Notes: generated by a model not told the origin, from the letters alone. A DNA stretch of 42,136 bases from an uncultured Erwinia sp. (GCA_945290265.1 CALYQW010000008.1:67494-109629); one strand, 5' to 3'; shown: positions 8,820-19,858, counted from the first letter of the stretch. Numbers and translations are program-made.

Positions 8820-9800
8820 TTACCAGAAGGTTGCGGCGGGAAAACAGGTGAGGATCCCTACCCAGACAATAAATCCGCACAGCAGCAGCGCCCCGGCAAA
8901 CCGGCCAATCCAGCGATTAGGTTTCAAACAAAACAGGGTAAACAGCGTGCTGACACCCAGCATAATCCAGTAATCACGGGAAAACGCGTTGGGATCGAAG
9001 CTACCGGGATGGATCAGCGCCGGGATGCCCAATACCAGCACCAGATTATAAATGTTTGCCCCGATCAGATTGCCGATGGCAATATCATCTTCGCCCTTTA
9101 ACGCGCCGGCAATCACCGTTGCCAGTTCCGGCAAACTGGTCCCTACCGACAAAATGGTCAGGCCGATCACCAGTTCGCTAATGCCAAAGTAGTTTGCCAG
9201 CACCGTGGCATTATCAATCACCATACTGGTAGACATTGGCAGCATCAGCAGAGCGACCGCAAGCCAGAGAAAGGCAACGGTATTACCACTGTCATCGCGC
9301 GGCAGCTCGGCCACCTGTTCACGGGGCAGAGAATCATTATTTTCCCGTTCAGCGCGACAGGTAATACGGCAGGCACATACCAGCCAGACAGCAGCCATGG
9401 CCAGTAAGGCCAGGCCATCCATGATACTTAATTGATTATCAACCAAAATAATGCCGCACAGCAGGGTGACCAGCAGCATTAACGGCAGTTCGCGGCGAAT
9501 AAGATTTGACTGCACGGTCAGGGGATGAAGGAGGGCCGCGCCACCCAGGATTAGCAGAATATTGGTTATATTGGATCCCAGCGCAGTGCCAAGTACAATG
9601 TCCATCTGACCGTGGCTGGCTGCTGACAGTGAAATAATCAATTCCGGCAATGAAGTGCCGATCCCTACCACCGTCATGCCAATGATCAGCGGGGGTATCC
9701 CAAAGGAACGGCATAAAATTGCAGCGCTAAACACTAAACGATCGGCTCCATATATCAGTATTACCAGGCCAATGATCAAGAGTATTGTCGCTACAAGCAT
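8820..9800 (-). CDS. yrbG: Inner-membrane Ca2+/Na+ (CaCA family) antiporter YrbG
   Basis: 326 aa, hydrophobic throughout with about 10 predicted membrane segments. It has the two inverted alpha-repeats of the cation/Ca2+ exchanger superfamily: GIGTSLPEL near residues 47-55 and SVGTSLPEL in the second half, each followed by a G(S/A)N(I/L) segment (LGTALGSNITN, AIGNLIGANIYN). The transported ion has not been settled for E. coli YrbG, so the substrate is inferred from the family. AGGAC lies 6 nt before the ATG. It is first in the yrbG-kdsD-kdsC-lpt cluster and divergent from mlaF. Confidence 0.93.
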   Translation of the reverse strand: MLVATILLIIGLVILIYGADRLVFSAAILCRSFGIPPLIIGMTVVGIGTSLPELIISLSAASHGQMDIVLGTALGSNITNILLILGGAALLHPLTVQSNLIRRELPLMLLVTLLCGIILVDNQLSIMDGLALLAMAAVWLVCACRITCRAERENNDSLPREQVAELPRDDSGNTVAFLWLAVALLMLPMSTSMVIDNATVLANYFGISELVIGLTILSVGTSLPELATVIAGALKGEDDIAIGNLIGANIYNLVLVLGIPALIHPGSFDPNAFSRDYWIMLGVSTLFTLFCLKPNRWIGRFAGALLLCGFIVWVGILTCFPAATFW

Positions 9801-10026
9801 TAAAAGTCCTTAAATCGGATATAATCGTTAGATGCCTGCTGCCAAAAATGCCAGGCAATGAGTGCTTTTACTGCCAGCGATTCTGACGATCTCAGGGCAA
9901 AAAGTAAAACACATGGCAATTTTAGCTAATGATGCGGCCTGAGATTCTGCAAGAGTATTCCGTACTGAAGGTAACAGGTTACCCTTCAGGTCAAATAATC
10001 GCCTGGAAATAAGGATTGAAGTCACA
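9801..10026. promoter_or_regulatory. Divergent yrbG / mlaF promoter region with a strong dyad
   Basis: 226 bp between the divergent yrbG-lpt and mla operons. It contains a TATAAT (9820-9825), a short inverted repeat TGCCTG / CAGGCA (9833-9838 / 9852-9857), and a stronger dyad CTGAAGGTAAC - AG - GTTACCCTTCAG (9965-9975 / 9978-9989), symmetric except for one extra base. The dyad lies about 40 bp before the mlaF start, so it could be an operator or a hairpin in the mla leader. I could not assign a complete promoter. Confidence 0.45.
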
Positions 10027-10839
10027 ATGAGCCAGACGCAGAGAAACCTGGTGGATGTACGCGGAGTCAGCTTTTGCCGCGGAAATCGCCCGATTTTCGA
10101 TAATATCTCGCTGACGGTGCCTGAAGGAAAAATTACCGCCATAATGGGGCCGTCGGGTATTGGTAAGACGACGCTGTTGCGTCTGATAGGTGGACAAATC
10201 CCTCCGGACAGCGGCGAAATATGGTTCAATGGCGTAAACATTCCCAGCTTATCCCGCTCGGGTCTGTATGAGACGCGTAAAAAGATGAGCATGTTGTTCC
10301 AGTCGGGTGCGTTGTTTACTGATTTAAGCGTATTTGACAACGTTGCCTGGCCACTGCGTGAGCATACTCAGCTTCCGGAGCCCCTGTTGCACAGTGTGGT
10401 GATGATGAAGCTGGAAGCGGTGGGCCTGCGCGGCGCGGCGAATCTCAAACCTTCAGAGCTGTCTGGCGGTATGGCCCGCCGTGCCGCACTGGCCAGAGCG
10501 ATTGCGCTTGAGCCGGATCTGGTGATGTTTGATGAACCCTTTGTTGGACAGGATCCGATCACTATGGGGGTACTGGTTAAACTGATTGATGAACTTAATC
10601 ATGCTCTGGGAGTGACCTGTATCGTGGTGTCTCACGATGTACCGGAAGTGCTGAGTATTGCTGATTATGCCTACATTATTGCCGATCAGAAGGTGATTGC
10701 GCACGGCACTGCGGCACAGCTGCGGGAAGAGCAGGACCCCCGCGTGCGCCAGTTTATTGACGGGATTGCTGACGGGCCCGTGCCGTTCCGTTTTCCCGCT
10801 GGTAACTATCTCGATGATTTAGTGGGCTCAGGGAGTTAA
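10027..10839 (+). CDS. mlaF: Phospholipid transport ATPase MlaF
   Basis: 270 aa. Cytoplasmic ABC ATPase of the MlaFEDB complex, which moves phospholipid between the inner membrane and the periplasmic carrier MlaC to keep the outer leaflet free of phospholipid. Walker A is GPSGIGKTT at 41-49; the signature is [15 protein letters not shown]; Walker B is LVMFDEPF; and the switch His lies in VVSHDVPEV. The C-terminal extension ([15 protein letters not shown]) contacts a neighbouring MlaF and MlaB. AAGGA lies upstream of the ATG at 10027. First gene of mlaFEDCB. Confidence 0.97.
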   Translation: MSQTQRNLVDVRGVSFCRGNRPIFDNISLTVPEGKITAIMGPSGIGKTTLLRLIGGQIPPDSGEIWFNGVNIPSLSRSGLYETRKKMSMLFQSGALFTDLSVFDNVAWPLREHTQLPEPLLHSVVMMKLEAVGLRGAANLKPSELSGGMARRAALARAIALEPDLVMFDEPFVGQDPITMGVLVKLIDELNHALGVTCIVVSHDVPEVLSIADYAYIIADQKVIAHGTAAQLREEQDPRVRQFIDGIADGPVPFRFPAGNYLDDLVGSGS

Positions 10840-10846
10840 CACACTG

Positions 10847-11629
10847 ATGTTTCTACAAGCACTGGCGTCACTGGGGCGTCAGGGATTTGATATCTGCGCG
10901 TCCTTCGGGCGCGCCGGACTGATGCTGTTCCATGCACTGGTTGGCATTCCGCGTTTTCGTAAACATGCACCTTTACTGGTTAATCAACTGTACAGTACTG
11001 GCGTACAGTCGTTAGTCATTATCATTGTCTCCGGATTATTTATTGGCATGGTACTGGGCCTGCAGGGCTATCTGGTACTGAGTACCTATGGCGCGGAAAG
11101 CAGCCTGGGCATGATGGTGGCGCTGTCGCTGCTACGTGAGCTGGGGCCGGTGGTGACGGCGTTGTTGTTTGCCGGGCGTGCCGGCTCGGCACTGACGGCA
11201 GAAATTGGCCTGATGAAAGCCACTGAACAGCTTTCCAGTATGGAAATGATGGCGGTTGACCCCCTGCGGCGCATAATCTCGCCGCGTTTCTGGGCGGGAA
11301 CCTTCAGTATGCCACTGCTGTCACTGATTTTTGTGGCGGTCGGTATCCTCGGCGGGGCGTTAGTGGGCGTCAGTTGGAAGGGCATTGATACCGGCTTTTT
11401 CTGGTCGGCAATGCAGAATGCGGTTGATGTCAGAGAGGATATCATCAACTGCGTGATTAAAAGTCTGGTCTTTGCGGTGACAGTAACCTGGATTGCGCTG
11501 TTCAATGGTTATGATGCTATTCCAACCTCAGAGGGAATCAGCCGTGCGACTACCCGTACCGTGGTGCACGCTTCACTGGCGGTACTTGGTTTAGATTTTG
11601 TGCTTACGGCACTGATGTTTGGGAACTGA
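10847..11629 (+). CDS. mlaE: Phospholipid transport permease MlaE
   Basis: 260 aa, full length. Inner-membrane permease of the MlaE/YrbE family with about five to six hydrophobic segments, and the conserved coupling region around [33 protein letters not shown]. It forms the dimeric core under the MlaD hexamer. It starts 7 bp after mlaF and ends 4 bp before mlaD, consistent with one transcript. Confidence 0.97.
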   Translation: MFLQALASLGRQGFDICASFGRAGLMLFHALVGIPRFRKHAPLLVNQLYSTGVQSLVIIIVSGLFIGMVLGLQGYLVLSTYGAESSLGMMVALSLLRELGPVVTALLFAGRAGSALTAEIGLMKATEQLSSMEMMAVDPLRRIISPRFWAGTFSMPLLSLIFVAVGILGGALVGVSWKGIDTGFFWSAMQNAVDVREDIINCVIKSLVFAVTVTWIALFNGYDAIPTSEGISRATTRTVVHASLAVLGLDFVLTALMFGN

Positions 11630-11633
11630 TGTG

Positions 11634-12155
11634 ATGCAAACGAAAAAGAGTGAAATTTGGGTAGGGATATTTTTGTTGCTGGCACTGTGTGCAGCCGTGT
11701 TTCTTTGCCTGCGGGTGGCGGATTTGCGCTCCGTTGGCAATGAGTCAACCTGGAAACTGTATGCCACCTTTGACAACATCGGTGGTCTGAAAACCGGTTC
11801 ACCAGTCAAAGTGGGTGGTGTCGTCATTGGCCGGGTTACCGACATTTCGCTGGATGCCAAAAACTACTCACCGCGTGTCACTATGGATATTGAAGATCAG
11901 TACAACAATATCCCGGATACCAGCTCGCTGGCGGTACGTACCTCGGGGCTGTTAGGTGAACAGTATCTGGCGCTGAATATCGGGTTTGATGACCCGGATA
12001 TGGGCACCAATATGCTGAAGGACGGCAGTACGCTTCAGGACACAAAATCTGCCATGGTGCTGGAAGATCTGATCGGTCAGTTCCTTTACAAAAGCGGTGA
12101 CGGCAACGATAAGCAGACCCCTGCAGAGAAAACTAACCCAGAAGAGGGCAAATAA
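11634..12155 (+). CDS. mlaD: MCE-domain phospholipid-binding protein MlaD
   Basis: 173 aa from the ATG at 11634, which gives the family start [11 protein letters not shown]. An in-frame TTG at 11619 would lie inside mlaE and is less likely. One N-terminal membrane helix (about residues 8-27) precedes an MCE domain (about 39-117; [23 protein letters not shown]). The end is helical ([15 protein letters not shown]) and lines the hydrophobic pore of the hexamer. The tail is about 10 residues shorter than in E. coli. Its TAA overlaps the mlaC ATG by one base. Confidence 0.95.
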   Translation: MQTKKSEIWVGIFLLLALCAAVFLCLRVADLRSVGNESTWKLYATFDNIGGLKTGSPVKVGGVVIGRVTDISLDAKNYSPRVTMDIEDQYNNIPDTSSLAVRTSGLLGEQYLALNIGFDDPDMGTNMLKDGSTLQDTKSAMVLEDLIGQFLYKSGDGNDKQTPAEKTNPEEGK

Positions 12156-12787
12156 TGTTTAAACGTTTACTGATGGTGGCAATGCTGGTTATTGTGCCAC
12201 TGGCTGCTAATGCAGCTGACCAGAGCAATCCTTACAAAAAGATGAGTGAAGCGGCGGCGAAAACCTTCACCCGTCTGAAAAACGAGCAGCCCAAAATCAG
12301 GCAGAACCCGAACTATCTGCGTGAGGTGGTGCGTCAGGAACTGCTGCCGTATGTGCAGATAAAATATGCCGGTGCCCTGGTATTAGGTCGCTTCTACAAA
12401 GACGCCACCCCGGCACAGCGCGATGCTTACTTCAAGGCTTTTGGTGATTATCTGGCGCAGTCCTACGGCCAGGCGCTGGCAATGTACAACGGTCAGACTT
12501 ACCAGATTGCCCCCGAGCAACCGCTGGGCGATGCCACCATCCTGGCTATCCGCGTGAGCATCATCGATCCTAATGGCCGTCCGCCGGTTCGCCTGGATTT
12601 CCAGTGGCGTAAAAACAGCCGCAGCGGTGACTGGCAGGCGTATGACATGATTGCCGAAGGCGTCAGCATGATCACCACCAAGCAGAATGAGTGGGCGGAT
12701 ATTCTGCGTCAGAAAGGCATTGATGGCTTAACCGAACGTCTTAAATCCTATGCCAACCAGCCAATTACTCTGGATAAAAAGCAGTAA
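12155..12787 (+). CDS. mlaC: Periplasmic phospholipid carrier MlaC
   Basis: 210 aa. A signal peptide is obvious ([20 protein letters not shown], cleavage before AD near residue 21). The mature MlaC/Ttg2D fold binds phospholipid tails and shuttles between the outer-membrane MlaA-porin complex and MlaFEDB. Conserved segments are [20 protein letters not shown] and [14 protein letters not shown]-like residues near the end ([15 protein letters not shown]). It is joined to mlaD and mlaB by TAATG overlaps at both ends. Confidence 0.96.
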   Translation: MFKRLLMVAMLVIVPLAANAADQSNPYKKMSEAAAKTFTRLKNEQPKIRQNPNYLREVVRQELLPYVQIKYAGALVLGRFYKDATPAQRDAYFKAFGDYLAQSYGQALAMYNGQTYQIAPEQPLGDATILAIRVSIIDPNGRPPVRLDFQWRKNSRSGDWQAYDMIAEGVSMITTKQNEWADILRQKGIDGLTERLKSYANQPITLDKKQ

Positions 12788-13083
12788 TGGCTGAGCAATT
12801 ACACTGGCAGACGGAAAATGGTCAGCTAAGCCTGTACGGTGAACTTGAGCAGGAAACGCTGCTGCCCTTATGGCAGCAGCATCAGCAACTGATGAAGCAG
12901 GTTGATATCATTGATGTGTCGGGTCTGGATCGGGTTGATTCCGGTGGTCTCGCGCTACTGGTGCATCTGCAACAGGCTGGATTACAGCAGGGTAAAGTGC
13001 CGCGCTTCACCGGTATTACTGACAAATTACGTACGCTGATCGTGCTTTATAATTTGCAGAACATTATTGCTGACCAGTGCTGA
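12787..13083 (+). CDS. mlaB: STAS-domain Mla subunit MlaB
   Basis: 98 aa. A cytoplasmic STAS domain protein that binds MlaF and is needed for assembly and activity of MlaFEDB. The central VDIIDVSGLDRVDSGGLALLVHL segment is the STAS signature, which in anti-anti-sigma relatives contains a phosphorylated Ser/Thr. The start ATG overlaps the mlaC stop (TAATG at 12785-12789). Last gene of the operon; hairpins follow. Confidence 0.95.
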   Translation: MAEQLHWQTENGQLSLYGELEQETLLPLWQQHQQLMKQVDIIDVSGLDRVDSGGLALLVHLQQAGLQQGKVPRFTGITDKLRTLIVLYNLQNIIADQC

Positions 13084-13092
13084 TCCTGTCCG

Positions 13093-13132
13093 CAGCACGG
13101 ACTGACCGGGTTAATCCCGGCGGAACGTGCTG
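13093..13132 (+). terminator. Two-tier hairpin after mlaB
   Basis: Outer arms CAGCACG (13093-13099) and CGTGCTG (13126-13132) pair perfectly around an inner hairpin CCGGG-ttaat-CCCGG (13106-13120). No U-tract follows. It starts 10 nt after the mlaB stop, so it probably stabilises or ends the mla transcript. Confidence 0.45.
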
Positions 13133-13152
13133 AGTTCACTGAAGTTTACCGT

Positions 13153-13175
13153 CAGGGAGCTGTCAACGCTCCCTG
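13153..13175 (+). terminator. Second hairpin downstream of the mla operon
   Basis: CAGGGAGC (13153-13160) and GCTCCCTG (13168-13175) form a perfect 8-bp stem with a 7-nt loop. There is no T-run after it, so it is not a canonical intrinsic terminator. It could be a 3'-end stabilising hairpin or a Rho-dependent end. Confidence 0.4.
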
Positions 13176-13242
13176 GATCATAGCGATGCCAGTCGCCTCT
13201 TCGGTCTTTGTTTCCCGCCTCAATCTCCTGCCTGGAGTGCGT

Positions 13243-13270
13243 TTGCTTATTTCAGCGCAGGGCATATTCT
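13243..13270 (+). promoter_or_regulatory. Candidate ibaG promoter
   Basis: TTGCTT (13243-13248), a 16-bp spacer and TATTCT (13265-13270) form a plausible sigma-70 promoter, placing transcription start near 13277 and leaving a leader of about 38 nt before ibaG. Confidence 0.35.
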
Positions 13271-13314
13271 ACTAATATGGTGGCCGGTTTATTATCAGGT
13301 GAATGTAAAACATC

Positions 13315-13569
13315 ATGGAAAATAGTGAAATTCAGTCCGTGCTGATGGGCGCGTTACCCCTGCAGGAAGTTCATGTCAGTGGCGATGGCAGCCATTTCCA
13401 GGTTATCGCGGTGGGTGAACTCTTTGGTGAGTTGAGCCGTGTAAAAAAACAGCAGACGGTCTATGCTCCCCTGATGGCTTACATCGCGGACAACCGTATT
13501 CATGCGGTGTCTATTAAAACCTATACGCCTGATGAGTGGGCGCGTGACCGTAAGCTTAACGGTTTTTAA
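13315..13569 (+). CDS. ibaG: BolA-family protein IbaG
   Basis: 84 aa, identical in length to E. coli IbaG (YrbA). BolA/IbaG proteins bind monothiol glutaredoxin (Grx4) through a shared [2Fe-2S] cluster; IbaG is linked to acid stress and iron-sulfur trafficking. [17 protein letters not shown] is the family core, with a conserved His, and ends [12 protein letters not shown]-like ([12 protein letters not shown]). It precedes murA by 82 bp that contain a long hairpin. Confidence 0.95.
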   Translation: MENSEIQSVLMGALPLQEVHVSGDGSHFQVIAVGELFGELSRVKKQQTVYAPLMAYIADNRIHAVSIKTYTPDEWARDRKLNGF

Positions 13570-13576
13570 GCAGTAT

Positions 13577-13612
13577 CAGCGTTTCACCACCCGGTGCGGT
13601 GGTGAAACGCTG
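13577..13612. repeat. Perfect 15-bp stem hairpin between ibaG and murA
   Basis: Arms CAGCGTTTCACCACC (13577-13591) and GGTGGTGAAACGCTG (13598-13612) are exact reverse complements with a 6-nt loop. It starts 8 nt after the ibaG stop and ends 39 nt before murA. There is no U-tract on the plus side (TAGATTTCT follows). It may act as a partial terminator or attenuator between ibaG and murA, or as an mRNA-stability element. Confidence 0.75.
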
Positions 13613-13642
13613 GCTGTAGATTTCTGATCTGACAATATATGA

Positions 13643-14914
<1,272 letters not shown>

Positions 14915-14935
14915 GCGCGTTGACTGAAGAACTAC

Positions 14936-14973
14936 AAGGGTCGGCAGACAGACGTTTACCGGCCCTTTTTTTT
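14936..14973 (+). terminator. Intrinsic terminator after murA
   Basis: AAGGGTCGG (14936-14944) pairs with CCGGCCCTT (14959-14967), with one G-U pair and a 14-nt loop. A run of eight T follows (14966-14973). It lies 21 nt after the murA stop and overlaps the last codon region of the convergent sfsB. Confidence 0.85.
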
Positions 14974-15235
14974 ATTTGCGGATCAGCTTCTGTCGGTCGA
15001 TAAGCTGTCTGGTCTGGGGATCGTAATAGCGGCTGGGCCAGATTTCGGCAGGATGAACATTCAGCGCATTGGCAATCAGCCATTCTCCTTTAGGCCAGGG
15101 GCGGCAGAGTGTGTTCGCTAGCGTGGATGAACTTAAGCCCGCCAGACGAGATTGTGCGGCCAGGGTGGTGCCACTCTTGCGTAAGGCAGCAATAATATCT
15201 GCCGGATGCCAGTCTTGTAGTAGGTTGCGTTTCAT
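14972..15235 (-). CDS. sfsB: Ner-like DNA-binding regulator SfsB (Nlp)
   Basis: 87 aa from the ATG at 15235, chosen because AAGGAT lies 6 nt upstream and because E. coli SfsB begins shortly before the DWHPADIIA motif. The longer in-frame extension to 15298 has no such support. The protein is a single lambda-repressor-like helix-turn-helix of the phage Ner family (DIIAALRKSGTTLAAQSRLAGLSSSTLANTL, then PWPKGEWLIA). E. coli SfsB affects maltose-gene expression in the absence of CRP; the target here is unknown. It is downstream of ispB in the same direction. Confidence 0.9.
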   Translation of the reverse strand: MKRNLLQDWHPADIIAALRKSGTTLAAQSRLAGLSSSTLANTLCRPWPKGEWLIANALNVHPAEIWPSRYYDPQTRQLIDRQKLIRK

Positions 15236-15603
15236 ATGCGTATCCTTGTGCATTAAAAAAATCCAGGGATTGCTCAGTTCCTGAAAAGGGTTTGCCATTG
15301 CAGCTGTCAGTCCACTGGATTTATTGTCTGTTTCAGGATTACTTATATCAAATATATATTTATTGATTCCAGTAAATTATAGTCGAATAATGGTTTCTGA
15401 GCGGTATTACGCAATTTAAACATAATGAGTAAGTCGTCGTGGTTAGTTCAGATCTGGCGATTGGGTCTGGTGCAGTGGTGTGTGAAATAGTGAGAGACGG
15501 CGGGAGAATTTAGCGGATGTTTTCCAGCGGATTATAACCTAACTTACTGATTAAAATATGCTTAAGTGCGGCATAAGCGTGCTGCTCACGCTTATGCCTG
15601 CGG
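15236..15603 (-). other. Intergenic region between ispB and sfsB
   Basis: 368 bp without a gene. Near ispB it holds a terminator-like hairpin (listed separately). Nearer sfsB, the minus strand has a perfect TATAAT (15381 to 15376) that could serve sfsB, but I see no good -35 at the right distance. The stretch 15345-15420 is AT-rich. No RNA gene is recognised. Confidence 0.5.
15570..15598 (-). terminator. Hairpin downstream of ispB
   Basis: GGCATAAGCGTG (15570-15581) and CACGCTTATGCC (15587-15598) are perfect reverse complements, giving a 12-bp stem with a 5-nt loop only 5 nt past the ispB stop. On the minus strand no direct T-run follows, so termination efficiency is uncertain. Confidence 0.55.
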
Positions 15604-16578
15604 TCAGAATGCGCGTTGAACGGACATATGAGCCAGCGCTTCCAGCGCCTGGCGCCATGGGGAGTCCGGCAAAATTTGCAGGGCGTTGATGGCTTTATCC
15701 GCTTCCCGTTCGGCAGCCTGACGGGTCCAGTCCAGCGAACCGCACTCACGCATGGTTTCCAAAACGGGTTCCAAAAGATGACGTCCGTTGCCTTCTTCAA
15801 TTGCCTTACGGATCATCGCAGCCTGCGCCGGTTTCGCATGGCGCATGGCATGTAACAGCGGCAGGGTCGGTTTACCTTCGCTGAGATCGTCGCCGACATT
15901 TTTTCCCAGCGTTTTATCATCCGCGCTGTAATCCAACAGATCGTCGATCAGCTGAAAAGCGGTACCGATATAACGGCCATAATCCTGCATTGCCTGCTCC
16001 TGCTCTGCGCTGGCACCTGCCAGGATTGCGGAAGACTGCGCGGCGGCTTCAAACAGACGGGCGGTTTTACTGTAAATAACCCGCATATAGTTTACTTCAG
16101 TGATATCGGGATCGTTGCAGTTCATCAACTGCATCACTTCCCCTTCCGCGATCACGTTGACCGCTTCCGACATCAGCGCCAGCACTTTAAGTGAGCCGAG
16201 GCTGGTCATCATCTGAAAAGCGCGGGTATAGATAAAATCACCTACCAGCACGCTGGCAGCATTGCCAAAGGCGGCATTCGCGGTCGCTTTACCACGGCGC
16301 ATGTCGGACTCATCAACCACATCATCGTGCAACAACGTGGCGGTATGGATAAATTCAATCAGCGCGGCAACGGTAATATGCTGTTGGCCCTGATACTGAT
16401 TAACGGCACGCGCAGCCAGCACCGCAATCATTGGGCGAATACGTTTGCCACCACCACTGATGATGTAATGACCTAACTGATTGATAAGGGATACATCCGA
16501 GTTCAGTTGGTCGAAAATTGTCGCATTGACAGCCGCCATATCCTGCGCGGTGAGTTCGTTTATCTGTTCTAAGTTCAT
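15604..16578 (-). CDS. ispB: Octaprenyl diphosphate synthase IspB
   Basis: 324 aa (E. coli 323). A trans-prenyltransferase that extends farnesyl diphosphate with isopentenyl units to make the C40 side chain of ubiquinone and menaquinone. The first Asp-rich motif is DDVVD at 85-89, followed by the RRGK of the same site, and the second is IDDLLDY with Asp212, Asp213 and Asp216. GGGKRIRP at 42-49 binds the allylic substrate. It is cytoplasmic and divergent from rplU over a 258-bp promoter region. Confidence 0.97.
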   Translation of the reverse strand: MNLEQINELTAQDMAAVNATIFDQLNSDVSLINQLGHYIISGGGKRIRPMIAVLAARAVNQYQGQQHITVAALIEFIHTATLLHDDVVDESDMRRGKATANAAFGNAASVLVGDFIYTRAFQMMTSLGSLKVLALMSEAVNVIAEGEVMQLMNCNDPDITEVNYMRVIYSKTARLFEAAAQSSAILAGASAEQEQAMQDYGRYIGTAFQLIDDLLDYSADDKTLGKNVGDDLSEGKPTLPLLHAMRHAKPAQAAMIRKAIEEGNGRHLLEPVLETMRECGSLDWTRQAAEREADKAINALQILPDSPWRQALEALAHMSVQRAF

Positions 16579-16736
16579 TAGTTTTTTCAGCTTTTACCTG
16601 CTCAGTTGCTGCAATGATAAGCGCCTTACCCGTGCCTGTGGTATTAAATCTGTGACAGATTGTACTTGAAAAACGCAGCGGTGAAACGTATCCATTGGTG
16701 CTGAGTTTTTTTTCTGCAAGACAGTGCAACAGGCAC

Positions 16737-16765
16737 TTGTCATTAGAAGTGAAGTTGCGTAGAAT
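16737..16765 (+). promoter_or_regulatory. rplU-rpmA promoter
   Basis: TTGTCA (16737-16742), a 17-bp spacer and TAGAAT (16760-16765), followed by a GC-rich discriminator (TCGCGCCC) as in growth-rate-controlled ribosomal promoters. The predicted start near 16772 leaves a leader of about 65 nt before rplU. Confidence 0.72.
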
Positions 16766-16836
16766 TCGCGCCCTATTGTGAATATTTATAGCGCAGCCTG
16801 AAATCATGAGAAGGCGAGCGCGGAAGCGGAGTTTAT

Positions 16837-17148
16837 ATGTACGCGGTTTTCCAAAGTGGTGGTAAACAACACCGAGTAAGCGAAGGTCAGACCGTTCGCC
16901 TGGAAAAGCTGGACATCGCAACCGGTGAAACTATTGAGTTCGACCAGGTTCTGATGATTGCCAATGGTGAAGATGTGAAAATCGGTGCGCCTTTAGTTTC
17001 AGGTGGCTTGGTTAAAGCAGAAATCGTAGCTCACGGTCGTGGCGACAAGATCAAAATTGTTAAGTTCCGTCGTCGTAAGCACTACCGTAAGCAGCAGGGT
17101 CACCGTCAGTGGTTCACTGACGTGAAGATCACTGGCATCAGCGCCTAA
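16837..17148 (+). CDS. rplU: 50S ribosomal protein L21
   Basis: 103 aa, the E. coli length. It begins [18 protein letters not shown], and the C-terminal half has the basic [19 protein letters not shown] stretch that binds 23S rRNA with L20. The coding sequence uses codons of highly expressed genes (CGT for Arg, GGT for Gly). rpmA follows after 15 bp with its own AGGAG site. Confidence 0.98.
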   Translation: MYAVFQSGGKQHRVSEGQTVRLEKLDIATGETIEFDQVLMIANGEDVKIGAPLVSGGLVKAEIVAHGRGDKIKIVKFRRRKHYRKQQGHRQWFTDVKITGISA

Positions 17149-17160
17149 GAGGAGATCTGA

Positions 17161-17421
<261 letters not shown>

Positions 17422-17469
17422 GGTTTTCGTGCCGCAGAGCGAGCATCAGCGCGTACTGCAACGATAATG

Positions 17470-17500
17470 AAAAGCCCCGCATCAGCATGCGGGGCTTTTT
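17470..17500 (+). terminator. Intrinsic terminator after rpmA
   Basis: AAAAGCCCCGCAT (17470-17482) and ATGCGGGGCTTTT (17487-17499) form a perfect 13-bp stem with a CAGC loop and a five-T tail. It separates rplU-rpmA from yhbE-obgE, so read-through or a local promoter must supply the latter. Confidence 0.93.
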
Positions 17501-17523
17501 ACATTCTGTCAGGAAACCATCGT

Positions 17524-18498
17524 ATGTCAGTAAACAGGCAACAGGCTGGAGCAGGTATTGCACTTGCACTGGTAACGGCGATTTGCTGGGGCTCATTGCC
17601 GATTGCAATGAAGCAGGTGCTGCAGGTGATGGATCCTTTCACCGTGGTATTTTACCGATTTTCACTGGCGGCGCTGGGGCTGGGGATCATGCTGGCGTTA
17701 ACCCGTCGGTTGCCGCCGGTCAGCTTTTTGCGGCAACCGCGTAAGCTGCTGCTGCTGGCTATCGCTACCGGTGGACTGGTGGGAAATTTTGTCCTGTTCA
17801 GCTCCTCGTTACAGTACCTCAGCCCGACGGCCTCGCAGGTGATTGCTCAGGTTGCGCCAGCGGGGATGATGCTGGCCAGCGTATTTATTTTGAAAGAAAA
17901 GATGCGTGCCAACCAGATTTTCGGCGGCCTGTTATTGCTCTGTGGTCTGGCGATGTTTTTTAACACCAGCCTGCTGGATATTTTTACCCATCTCACCGGC
18001 TATTCCTGGGGTATTGTACTGGGAGTGAGTGCGGCGCTGGTGTGGGTAACCTATGGTGTGACGCAAAAGATTTTGGGGCGCTCATTAGGCTCTCAGCAGA
18101 TCTTATTTTTGTTGTACACTTTATGTGCTGCTGCCTTGCTGCCGTTCACACACTTTTCGCAGCTACTGCAACTAAACGGCTGGCAGCTGAGTTGCCTGAT
18201 TTTTTGCGTGTTGAATACGCTACTCGGTTACGGTGCACTGGCGGAAGCCTATGCACGCTGGCAGGCGGCGCAGGTTAGCGCAATCGTGACGCTGACACCG
18301 CTGTTTACCCTGCTGTTTTCAGAATTATTATCGCTTGCCTGGTCCGGGGTATTTGCCATTCCGACTCTGGATATGCTCGGATTTATCGGGGCACTGGTCG
18401 TGGTGTCAGGTACTATGTTTTCTGCTATTGGTCATCGCTTATGGCCACGGCGGAGTCCTCCCGCAGCGGTGTCTGTACACCGGCTCCCGGGTGAATAA
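17524..18498 (+). CDS. yhbE: EamA/DMT-family inner-membrane transporter YhbE
   Basis: 324 aa from the ATG at 17524, which has AGGAAA about 7 nt upstream and matches the E. coli YhbE start. An upstream in-frame ATG (17467) lies in the terminator and is rejected. About ten hydrophobic helices form two EamA repeats (first: WGSLPIAMKQVL, FYRFSLAALGLG, SSLQYLSPTASQVIAQVAPAGMM; second half: QVSAIVTLTPLFTLLFSELL). The substrate is unknown. It lies 16 bp before obgE, the conserved order. Confidence 0.92.
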   Translation: MSVNRQQAGAGIALALVTAICWGSLPIAMKQVLQVMDPFTVVFYRFSLAALGLGIMLALTRRLPPVSFLRQPRKLLLLAIATGGLVGNFVLFSSSLQYLSPTASQVIAQVAPAGMMLASVFILKEKMRANQIFGGLLLLCGLAMFFNTSLLDIFTHLTGYSWGIVLGVSAALVWVTYGVTQKILGRSLGSQQILFLLYTLCAAALLPFTHFSQLLQLNGWQLSCLIFCVLNTLLGYGALAEAYARWQAAQVSAIVTLTPLFTLLFSELLSLAWSGVFAIPTLDMLGFIGALVVVSGTMFSAIGHRLWPRRSPPAAVSVHRLPGE

Positions 18499-18502
18499 GT
18501 GA

Positions 18503-19693
<1,191 letters not shown>

Positions 19694-19705
19694 TTAGCAC
19701 GCATA

Positions 19706-19732
19706 GCCAGGATGGCCGTTTGCCATCCTGGC
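19706..19732 (+). terminator. Hairpin downstream of obgE
   Basis: GCCAGGATGGC (19706-19716) and GCCATCCTGGC (19722-19732) pair perfectly over 11 bp with a 5-nt loop, 12 nt after the obgE stop. No T-run follows, so it is terminator-like rather than canonical. Confidence 0.5.
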
Positions 19733-19829
19733 GCTGGCTGAATTAACTGTAATACTGACTGCAAAATAAGCAAAATCGGATTTGTTTCCAACGTGCGAGT
19801 ATCAGTAGTAAAAAAAGTGGATCAGGCAC

Positions 19830-19858
19830 TTGTCACCACCGCAAAGTTAGTCCATAAT
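19830..19858 (+). promoter_or_regulatory. Candidate promoter upstream of tRNA-Gly (distal)
   Basis: TTGTCA (19830-19835), a 17-bp spacer and CATAAT (19853-19858). It would start about 130 nt before the tRNA. Confidence 0.4.

Noticed and set aside
15236-15298. N-terminal extension of sfsB
   Set aside because: The ATG at 15235 has a good ribosome-binding site and gives the family length.
17467-17523. Upstream ATG extension of yhbE
   Set aside because: It lies inside the rpmA terminator hairpin, and the E. coli homologue starts near 17524.
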